This document shows positions 1 to 11,763 of a DNA stretch of 15,952 nucleotides, one piece after another; position 1 is the first letter of the stretch; each line of letters opens with the position of its first letter. The DNA is taken from contig JADGJT010000458.1 of the NCBI GenBank assembly GCA_027604005.1, forward strand, positions 1 through 15,952, in the 5' to 3' direction. The position numbers and the translations under genes were made by a program. The stretch is from Dinochytrium kinnereticum (Eukaryota > Chytridiomycota > Chytridiomycetes > Chytridiales > Chytridiaceae). The notes beneath the pieces are model-generated. The model made no database searches, was not told the DNA's origin, and worked only from the letters and a program-made list of their open reading frames with translations.

Positions 1-985
1 TTTTCGTTATTATTTTTTCTTTTTTTCTTTTTTTCGGCTTTGACTACCAACACATCAACACTGTAGTTCTCATTTTCTCATTTTCCTTAAAGTTTTCATC
101 CTTTTTTCTTTCTGTCTATCTTTGGATGATTCTTTTCGTGTATTCCCTTGTATTTATATGTTTTTGACAGTCTGTTGTAAAGTTTGTGTGAGTCCCGCCA
201 TTTGCTTGTTATTATGTTTTGCGATCCTTTCCTTCAGTATGGCATTAGGCCACTTCCCTATTTATTTGTTATCTGCGATTTATATATATTTTTTTCTCTT
301 ATTGCTGCATATTTCATTTCAACTTTTTTTTACCATAAGTATTTGTGGAAAGCTTTGAATTCATGTTTATTTCCGTTTTATCTTTAATTTTCTTATTGTG
401 TTTGTGCACATCTTTTTGTTTTTTAACGTACTTTCAGCTCCACTCTCTTCCTTACTAAAGAAATAAAACAGAAGATTTGACCCTTTACTGTTAGAGACCA
501 CCTTGTTCCGGATATTGCATTATTCCTCAGTTGCATAGTGGTTTGATGCATCTTAAGTGAACCAACTATTTTCCAGCAAAGATCCCCGTAATTGCCATGA
601 GTGGGCCCTAAGTTGAGATATTTTCATTGCAATCCTTGAATTCCTTGGCATGCCATCGACCTTTCCGAATGTGAAGCATGTCAACTGACGCCGACTTTTA
701 CCATGTGATTCATTTTTGGGTTGGTCTTTTTCCTTCTGTTTAGTCTTTCGATTGTCTTGTATATTTCTCTTTTCTTTGTTAAAATCTATTCTCTAGCATT
801 GACCAATGAGGACAGTTCTGACCCTTTTCTGATTTGAATGCAGGGAGTAAGTCCTTGGGTAATTTCGCTGTCAATGGAGTTCCCTTAGTTCCTCAGTTCA
901 CATTCACTACACAAAAAACACTGAACATATCCCCGTGGGATTGTCACAGAAAAGTCCAGACTCTTAGACCTTTTATCTACCACTT
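1..985. other. T-rich 5' flank without a recognisable gene
   Basis: No coding region is supported here. The first 500 bases or so are strongly T-rich on the plus strand (pyrimidine runs at about 5-35 and 95-120). This gives short, artificially hydrophobic open frames with no family features. From about 590 to 985 the composition is more even, but no frame looks coding on either strand. The stretch probably contains the promoter and 5' leader of the RNase H2 subunit B gene that begins at 986. A CCAAT box lies at 803-807. A possible 3' splice site (pyrimidine-poor, ending gcag at about 843) could mark an intron in the leader. Confidence 0.6.
803..807 (+). promoter_or_regulatory. CCAAT box candidate upstream of RNase H2B gene
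   Basis: The sequence gaCCAATgag sits about 180 bases before the start codon at 986, a usual distance for a fungal HAP/CBC-bound CCAAT element. The pentamer is short and could occur by chance. The transcription start is unknown, so the assignment is tentative. Confidence 0.3.
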
Positions 986-2848
986 ATGTTTCCACCAGTC
1001 TCCCAGATTCGTATCGTGCCGCGAACTAGGATGAAGGTATGCCTCATCTTCAATGACACCGTCAATGCGCCGATACAGGATGGCGATGAGTCTCTACTAT
1101 TGGTCACCCTGCCGCATCCTAGAAATGGTGAGTTTCCTTTTGCCTTTAAGCGATTAGCTTGTTGTTGGGTTGGGATGGTGGGGAGAATGGAAAGACGGGT
1201 AATGGGAGCAATGCTTAAATCTCAATCTTAATTAATTGGGTTAATGATTTTGGTAAGATTGAAGAGGTATGGGTTTGATGTTTAAGCTAGTAGTAATTAT
1301 CTGGTTGCTTGGAGATTCCATTCCTTAGTACTTGACGCACAAGAGAACTTCTTTCAATTTCTTTTCCTAGCCGCCGATTTTCATAGCAACTACCTATCCA
1401 CCCACTATATCCTTTTTTAATTAACAACAACACTAACCCGCTTTAAACCAAAGGTGACTCGGTCCTCTTCGCCCTAAATGCCACCACCGAAGTCCTCTTC
1501 GAAATTCAACGCATGGAAACTGACCTTGATACGAACGACCACGTCACACCAATCCGATCGGCAATGTTCGGAGCGCATATCTTGCAGGATGGGAATGTTA
1601 ACGCGTTCACGCCATTTGATTTACTGTTTTTGTTGTTGCCTGCCTTGGAGGTGGCCAGAGGAAAGGTGATTATTTTTGTTATTTTATGTTGTTGATTATT
1701 TGTTGATTTTGCTGTTTATGTGTGGAAAGGCGCGAGAAGGGATGAAAGTTTGACGGCTTTCTTTTGGTTGATTTTTTATTATCTGTGGGGAAGTTTAAAG
1801 ATCTTTTTATGTGATCTTTCTTGGAATAAGCAGTTTATTTTTCTGGGTTCCAATGCTATCGCTTAACAAATTTCTTCCTTTTCAGACTGGTACCGGAAAA
1901 TGGGATGAGATCGATAATATTCTGTTCAACAACCAGTTTCCTGACCTAAACTATTTTTCTACCTGGGCTAAACTCCCGAAAATTCTCGAAACGATATGCG
2001 ACGTCAATGGTGTGGTGTTTCTCTTTGTTTGAGAACTTTCAATGTTTTGCTCATTTCCCTTTGGAATTTTATTTTTCTTTATACGAAAGCCACTATCCCT
2101 GACCATACATTTTACCGGCTCAACGACGAAAAGGTGATAACATGGCTTGAGGCAAAGGTTTGCATTTCGCTCCTGCTTCATCCCGAGCAATTCTGATTGT
2201 AGCCGTCTATAACGTCCAATATTTCCACTCTATCTAACTTCTTTGTAAGGTCACTAAAGTCCTTTCGAAATCCTCCGCTTACGACTGTATGAAACCCGCC
2301 GCGGAATCGCAGATTCAGTTCTCTGAAGAAGATCTCAAAGGTAGCTCTACCAAAGCGAGGTTTGAACTGCTCGTTTAACAGGTTGGGCTTAGAACGAAGA
2401 CGTATTACAATCGTAAAAATTATTTGTGGATATCTCTCGACGAGATGGCAAGAGGTGCTGGTTGAGAAGTCCGGGTAGGGTTCTTATGTGGTTTTATTTC
2501 TTATGTCGTGTTTTGGTATTGTTGGCAATCATGCTGACAATTCTTATATTTATAAACCTAGCGTAATGTCGGCTGATTCAAAAGGATACAAATACTACAT
2601 GGATATACCTCTCGGAAGAGGTGGTAGTGGAGGTGATGGATCACTGGAGTCTAAGAAAGAGAATATCAGTGAAAAGGTGGGTGTACCTTTCCATTCACTT
2701 TCTCCCACTTCTTCCTTTCTTTCTAATTGTGCCTATTTTGGGAACGGGTTAGGCGAAGGCCGCGAAACAGTCCAACGGGGTTAAGAAGCTTGCAAAGGCT
2801 AGCACGAAAGGGATGAAGACTTTGAATAACTTTTTTGTTAAAAAATAG
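986..2848 (+). CDS. Ribonuclease H2 subunit B (RNASEH2B/Rnh202-like)
   Basis: This is a non-catalytic subunit of the nuclear RNase H2 trimer, which cuts RNA:DNA hybrids and single ribonucleotides in DNA. The exons are 986-1127, 1454-1665, 1886-2009, 2090-2157, 2250-2340, 2393-2474, 2562-2676 and 2753-2848. They total 930 bases (309 residues), close to human RNASEH2B. Family features are: the N-terminal triple-barrel segment (VLFALNATTEVLFEIQ); the stretch FTPFDLLFLLLPALE, equivalent to the family's 'DPLFLLLPYL' motif; FNNQFPDL followed by LPKILETICDVN; FYRLNDEKVITWLEAKV at the helical wing; and YLSTRWQEVLVEKS. The protein ends with a PIP box (M299, L302, F305, F306), the PCNA-binding site also found near the human C-terminus. 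The start at 986 puts VSQIRIVP at the usual distance before the first barrel strand. A later ATG at 1031 would cut that strand. Exon 6, 7 and first-exon borders are the least certain. Confidence 0.88.
2807..2845 (+). other. C-terminal PIP box (PCNA-interacting peptide) of RNase H2B
   Basis: The last codons of the RNase H2B gene encode KGMKTLNNFFVKK. This fits the PIP consensus [Q/M]xxLxxFF with M299, L302, F305 and F306, and has basic residues on both sides. In animals the same element tethers RNase H2 to PCNA at replication and repair sites. Here it lies at the very end of the protein, with only three residues after the aromatic pair. Confidence 0.8.
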
Positions 2849-3487
2849 TATATGGTACATATTGTAAATATTTTTGTTATTTGTTTTGTGTGTGTGAAGA
2901 CCCCTTGTGTCTTATTTTTATGGATATTAAAGCAGGAATGAACCAGTTTGAGAAATTAGCTGTGCCTTGCCTAATTGTTTTTTAAGTTCTTTCTCTTGAA
3001 TATCCTATTCATGTCAAACTAGAGAAAAAAACTTTACAAGCTCGTGAATCCCATAAACGCAAAAATAGGACTGAACAGTGTATTCTTCAAGCGTTAGTTC
3101 ACCAATATTTCTACTTTATTACTTATTTACACCATGCGGAAACAAACAGAAGATCAGTGCCTCATATAAAACATGGAAACAAATAATGGGATAGAAGGAA
3201 AAGCAGCCTGAGGCCTTTACTAAGCAAGTGTCGTAGAATATGCCTTTGAAGCAAGTAAAAATTCCGCGGCTAAAAAAAGGATATTGTCCTGAGCGAAGGG
3301 GGGAGGGGAGGGCCGGTAAGTATTGAAGTACGCGGGGAGGAGGTTTAGAGAGAAAAAAGGAAAGATCTGGGGCCCAAAAGAGAGCGCTACTATTACGTCT
3401 TTTTTGTTTTTCCATGAGGATATGATTTGAAAAAAATTTTAAAAGCAAAGGCGCTGCTTAAGTGGAAGACAGAGCAATAAAAAAACT
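2849..3487. other. Convergent intergenic region with 3' ends of two genes
   Basis: This region separates the stop of the RNase H2B gene (plus strand) from the stop of the transporter gene (minus strand). A plus-strand poly(A)-signal-like ATTAAA lies at 2926-2931, about 80 bases after the RNase H2B stop. On the minus strand AATAAA lies at 3120-3115, about 370 bases after the transporter stop. A 109-codon minus-strand open frame at 3119-3448 lies inside this presumed 3' leader and shows no family features. I see no other gene. Confidence 0.5.
2926..2931 (+). terminator. Candidate poly(A) signal ATTAAA of RNase H2B gene
   Basis: ATTAAA lies 78 bases after the stop codon, following a T-rich stretch with a TGTGTGTG-like run. 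That is the usual layout of a fungal cleavage and polyadenylation region. The motif is short, so this is suggestive only. Confidence 0.35.
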
Positions 3488-6400
3488 TCAATTTCCCTTT
3501 CCCATCCCCAACATTGACAAATCATAAACCAATACCGTCAAAGCCAAACCAAACGTGATAACGAAACAAAGTATTGCCGCAGTCCTGGGCCGGATCACCT
3601 TAGCCACAGCGGGAGGTAAAGCTTTAAATCCAGGCTTTCCGTCATCTTCATCATCATCATCCACAATGATCTCCCCATTGGGCCCTATAGATCCACCTGC
3701 CGCCAAACTATTTCGATTCAACGTGCTTTTATCGGCAAAGGGGTTCCCAGAATCCGCGTAATCTACACTGGGGGCGTCTGAGGGGTGAATCTTTTTGGAC
3801 ACAAAACTTCCCATCGAGACTCTTCGATCTTGCTGACCAGCTACGTGAATCATGGCTGATCCTCCGAGACTTTGCTGACCGCTCTCCATCGCCAAATTTG
3901 CGCTGCTACCCGATAACTGAAAACTACTTCCACCTCCCATGTAACTTCCCCGGCGACTCCGGTTAGGCCCACCACCACCACCAGGAATTCCCAAACTCGA
4001 CCCGGCGAGGTTCATATGACTCCCACCACCTGTTCCAAGATAGCCACCTCCTACTTTCTTGTGGGCAGACAATCCTTGATCAGGAGAGTTAATCCCGACT
4101 TCAAGAATTTTGGCGGCTGCTCTACGTGATTGGAGAGAAGTTTTGGAGCCGTCTAAACCTACTACTGTGGGGACTGTAATTTGGGGTTGGGCTTTGGGGA
4201 CCATGGGTCCGGCGGCTACTCCTCCTCCAGAAGTTGTCTTTTCGATAAGTTTAGCAAACGGATCGTAGCGGCGAGCACCGAGGCGAGAGAGATCGGCATG
4301 GGGGAGATGGTAGATCTTGTTTTCAAAAGAAAAGGAAAAGGTTAGTTTCCGAAGAAACCTCAGTGAGCAATAAAAGAATGGCCCTTGGCTCTCTGCCCCC
4401 ACCCCCTTTCTCGCCCAGAACAAACCCCGAAAAAAGCAGTTATATTATTGCATACAGTTTCAACCAATAAAAAATGAAAAGAAGGATGCCTCTCAAACTT
4501 CCCTAACCGACCAATAACCTGAAAATAAAAGAAAATGATAAATATGTCAAACTCACGTAATCAAAATCGTCGTCCCGGTTTGCTCTCTTCTTAATAGCTC
4601 CATCAATATCCAAGTTTTCCAACTCATCTAAGACAGATTGCTGCATCACCAAATTCCTCTTATCCAAAAAGATGAAAATTAAAAAAGGGGCAACGAAGTT
4701 GCAAAGGCTCTGAAAGATGAGACTGCTCCAGCTTGTAAAGGTTGCGATGAATGGCCCAGTTTGGAAAGGGATGCATATGAGCATTGGGAAGATTGTTGAC
4801 CAAAAGTTTGCCCAGTCTAAACAAACCGAAGATAACAATTAGAACCGTAGCCTTTGTTCTTCAAACGTCTAGGAAAGGGGTGGGTAATGGGAAGTTAGGC
4901 TTTCACCTTTGCTGCAGAGTCGCGATGTGACCAGATTGAGTTTGACGACAATGAACGATACAGGAATAGAAGTCAAGAGGATACTGTAGATATATTAACA
5001 CAACCGATCAGTATTAAATCATTTATAAAGAATCATGAAAGATTAGAAAAAATAAAGAGGAGATTCCTAAAATGTGCACTTACAGAATAGGATATGTCAA
5101 GCTGATAACCTTTACCAAACTTCCTGCTGGACCATTAGTGAACATTAAACTGAGCGCAGACAATAAATCCGATCCTTCGGGCAGATCAAACGCAAGCGCA
5201 CCTAGTGGTTTGTTGTTTTGGATAATTTTGTAGGATAAAGGGTTATTTGCAGCAATGGTGAAAAAGACTTTACCAAATATTCCAGTGACGCAGTAAATTC
5301 CGCAGGCAAGGTAAACTGAAGTCCAGACGGTTTTTTGAATGGAAACTCTTGAATGCTGGATCCGTGAAAGGTGTGTTATAAGACGAGTAAAGTAGGTTAT
5401 GATAAGGTCAAATGAAATCTAAGAGTAAAAACGAAAGAACGAGAAGAAACTCAAAACCCCTTCGGTCTAAACCTTTTGTACGGAACTTGAAAAAAAAGCA
5501 AAAAAACAACCACCTTTGTATTTATCCAAGATGGTACCGTATTCGCGATAGTAAAATTAAATAGAACTTGTCCTATCACTGCCGTTGGAGCTTCCGATAG
5601 GGTTGGTCCAAGAGAAGGAAGATTCGAGGACTTGACTCCATGAACAAGTGCAAGGCAAGACCAGCAAAAAACCACAAAGAGCATATATATGAGAGAGACT
5701 TTAATTGCAGGGGGTAAAGTTAGCTCGAGTTCGGAGACGCCGGAGGGATTACCCCATTGGAAAATCATGTTATCATCAAGATTTAGGTTTAGCATAGGAA
5801 TCATGATGGCGGCAAACACCTAAAGAAGTAGCATGTAAATAAACAAAACATTAGTGAGCAGAACACAATCCAAAAAGAAAAAAAAAAAGAAAAAACATCC
5901 ACAAAAGTAGACAAAACAGATAAGAGCTAAAATAAAAGTTAACGTACAAGCCCTCCAGCCGTAATCAACATAAAGTTACTTCCAAAAGGTGAGCTCTGTC
6001 CAGACGTTTCTGTGACGCAAAAAAATCCACTGATGGGGCTGAACCCGAACCCGCAAGTTCTTCCAAAAGTTGAAAGGAGAAAAGTATCGAAGTTCTATTA
6101 ACGCTTAGCAATCTTTCAGGAAGCTATTCGTTTTTCGCGATTCACCTGCACGGCACTAATAACTGATGCAATGTTAAAAGATTGAAGCGAGCCGTATCTG
6201 TGTTTTGAAGAAGGAGAGGCGTTATGGATGATGAGATGAAGAGAAGATAACCGGCTTAAAAAAACAAACTTACAGAACGATATGCATTAGATAGTACCAC
6301 TTTTTCCCGTAGAAGTGATGAACTAACACTGTAAGTTCAACATTTCGCTGTGAATTCACCATGCAAAGAAAGGAAGATTAAAGTTCATGGCCTACAAGAA

Positions 6401-6922
6401 AAAAAAATCGAAAGACGAAAGCACATACCTGAAAATGCTTATTCCCCGGAAAATAAGTCATGGCTTCTATAAGAAACAACGAACTCATTGCGGAAAGAAA
6501 CGCTACTATCACAAAAGCTATGACAGGACTGCAGGCAAGGACAAAAGAAATCCGGGTTGAGAGAACCAATGATTAGATAGCGCCTTTGTGGAAAGGCACA
6601 AAGAAAAAGCTCACAGAAACCATCCCGCACTTCGAAATAGAAAGGGAATCTGAATGACACCTGTATGGGGGAAACGCAGGCGGATGAATAATGTTAGCAA
6701 GTTATTTTCGCGTGGAGCATTTTGCTTTACCGGGCCCTGTAATACTGCCGACGAGGAAGCTAAGACCACCTTGAAAGCCGCTATGAGAGTTTGATAATGA
6801 TGAAGAAAAACATTGTTGGAATAAAGCCGGTTAATCAATTGAGGGCAAAGGATAAGAGGCGTAGGTAGGTATTATTGACTGGGCCTTGATACTTGCATGT
6901 TCTTCTTGTACTCCTCGGTCAT
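3488..6922 (-). CDS. Amino-acid transporter, Aa_trans (AAAP/SLC38-like) family
   Basis: This is a polytopic membrane protein predicted to carry neutral amino acids across the plasma or vacuolar membrane; substrate and site are not readable from sequence. Exons on the minus strand are 6922-6912, 6780-6731, 6660-6615, 6528-6429, 6347-6274, 6197-6146, 5995-5948, 5819-5514, 5355-5084, 4983-4907, 4816-4557 and 4315-3488, giving 707 residues. Evidence is GGLSFLVGSITGPGVIQIP in the first span (the family GxxxGxG-P unwound helix), EAMTYFPGNKHFQ then RNVELTVLVHHFYGKKW, SLQSFNIASVISAVQ, NLDDN (140-144), and VLFNFTIANTVPSWINTK leading to VSIQKTVWTSVYLACG. About ten spans precede a cytosolic region at 433-670, and a last span covers about 677-698. 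That 240-residue region is rich in Gly and Ser, with an acidic run at 651-657. The first exon (11 bases, M-T-E) is a forced solution: it is the only donor I find in the right phase. Confidence 0.85.
3640..3665. repeat. Trinucleotide (TCA/TGA) microsatellite in transporter coding region
   Basis: A short imperfect run of tca/tct triplets on the plus strand reads as the acidic DDDDEDD stretch of the transporter on the minus strand, just before its last membrane span. Such triplet runs change length without shifting the frame. Confidence 0.6.
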
Positions 6923-7133
6923 AGCGGAATCAACAGCAATGGATGGGTTTGGAGCGTTGAGTTATCTGCTGGAAGTTTCAGCGTGGCTTAGAGAGTTGAT
7001 GATGGGTTGCGTTAGCGTCGAGCACCAGCTGTTGGCCTGTGCAGTCAAATTTCAATGATTGTCACAAGTCCCATGAGTTTGTCAAAAGTTTGTCACCGAG
7101 TTGAAAATTAAAAATTATTAATTTTTTTAAACA
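6923..7133. promoter_or_regulatory. Intergenic spacer: kinase 3' end and transporter promoter
   Basis: This 211-base spacer lies between two minus-strand genes. It must hold the end of the kinase transcript, which starts as A/T-only sequence right after the stop at 7134, and the promoter and leader of the transporter that starts at 6922. I find no upstream exon in it: every frame that could splice into the transporter meets a stop quickly. Confidence 0.45.
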
Positions 7134-10995
<3,862 letters not shown>

Positions 10996-11075
10996 CTCAC
11001 AGAATGAATTCGCTCTTCATTGACCACCTGTTGCTTTCTTGTTTTTTTCCGTCAAACAGGAAACTTTTGTGAAAA
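10996..11075. promoter_or_regulatory. 80-base divergent spacer between kinase and MIM1-like starts
   Basis: The start codons of the kinase (minus, 10995) and the MIM1-like gene (plus, 11076) face away from each other with 80 bases between them. No TATA box is visible. The plus strand has a pyrimidine tract then aaacag at about 11030-11059, which resembles a 3' splice site. If that site is used, the plus-strand transcript would begin further left, inside the kinase gene, and the two leaders would overlap. Confidence 0.6.
10997..11020 (-). CDS. Short upstream ORF in the kinase leader
   Basis: An ATG at 11020 (minus strand) opens a seven-codon frame, MKSEFIL, that ends in TGA at 10999-10997. 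One base (G) separates that stop from the kinase start codon at 10995. It is out of frame with the kinase. If the mRNA begins upstream of it, this uORF would be met first and could limit or gate kinase translation by reinitiation. Whether the transcript includes it is unknown. Confidence 0.4.
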   Translation of the reverse strand: MKSEFIL

Positions 11076-11724
11076 ATGGGTGAGTTTTAGGGTATATGGA
11101 GGTGGCGAATAATGCAGCAGGAAACTTACGAATTGACGTGCAGGCGACGAGGATGATGAGTTTGTGGATGCTCAGGCCACGTCTTCTGAGACCACTCCCT
11201 CGCAGATTCAGCGGACTTTCTCTGTGACGGCCGCCACACTGTCAAGACCGGACAATGGAGGAAAGCGAAGGCCTTCTCCGGATTCACTGGACTGGCTTGG
11301 CAAAAACCCTGAAGCGGCAAATTCATTACAACGATCTTCACCACTACCCAATGTCATCGCATCCGCACTCAAGCCATCCTTAACAACATTCGATCCGTCT
11401 GTGGCCACAGCTGAAACGACACTGGCGAAGGCTGGCAGGCTTTTCGTGAATTTATTCTTGACACCGTTTGTACAGGGGATGTTCTACGGTTTGGGTGAGG
11501 GGGCAGCGAGGATTGTATTATTCCGAGTGTGGGGCATTCAAGCTTTGGGACCTGTCCAAAGGACGGTGAAGGATGTTCCAACACGAAACACTGTTACGCT
11601 GCAGGGCAGCAGCGACCCCTTTGGCCCCTGGACGGACAGCGCGGTGCGGGGCGAATGCATTGAAGAGGAAGAGAAGACCAGCTTCAAGTCGATGAGGCAG
11701 GCGGGTGTTTTAACCCTCGCATGA
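11076..11724 (+). CDS. MIM1/TOM13-like mitochondrial outer-membrane import protein
   Basis: This is a likely homologue of Mim1 (TOM13 family), which inserts alpha-helical proteins into the mitochondrial outer membrane and helps assemble the TOM complex. The exons are 11076-11079 and 11144-11724, encoding 194 residues. The first coding exon is just ATGG. The joined N-terminus is MGDEDDEFVDAQ, and a TGA stands in frame just upstream of the ATG. The one membrane segment, residues 101-129, reads LFVNLFLTPFVQG then MFYGLGEGAARIVLFR. It shares the NLxLPF(I/V)xG...GxGE pattern and Gly spacing (G113, G117, G119, G121) of the family. The N-terminal 100 residues are polar and Ser/Pro-rich, and the tail is acidic (EEEEK). 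At 194 residues it is longer than yeast Mim1. The assignment rests on the membrane motif only, so another small single-span protein remains possible. Confidence 0.68.
11080..11143 (+). other. Intron after the fourth coding base of the MIM1-like gene
   Basis: This 64-base intron starts with gtgagt and ends with gtgcag. It splits the second codon (G|GC, Gly2). It is needed because the downstream open frame has no ATG near its start: its first in-frame codons after a TGA are CGT GCA GGC GAC GAG. Confidence 0.75.
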
Positions 11725-11744
11725 TGTCGCGACGTTGATGTAAT

Positions 11745-11750
11745 AATAAA
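11745..11750 (+). terminator. AATAAA poly(A)-like signal in the MIM1-YPP1 gap
   Basis: AATAAA lies 21 bases after the MIM1-like stop and 13 bases before the YPP1-like start. If used, cleavage would fall at or inside the beginning of the next gene. Confidence 0.35.
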
Positions 11751-11763
11751 TTTGAATTTTGTG

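Noticed and set aside
122..387. Two overlapping plus-strand open frames of 67-78 codons rich in Phe, Leu, Ile and Cys
   Set aside because: They result from T-rich sequence that lacks stops by chance. There is no family feature and the codon pattern is not coding.
3119..3448. 109-codon minus-strand open frame after the transporter stop
   Set aside because: It lies in the presumed 3' untranslated region, has no recognisable domain, and its composition follows the A/T-rich strand bias.
5878..5895. A-run (and a similar one at about 8577-8590) as possible retroposon tails
   Set aside because: Both lie within introns as part of polypyrimidine/acceptor or A/T-rich sequence on the minus strand. There is no target-site duplication or element body next to them.
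11126..11584. Minus-strand open frames opposite the MIM1-like gene
   Set aside because: They are shadows. The plus-strand frame has a conserved membrane motif and proper splice signals.
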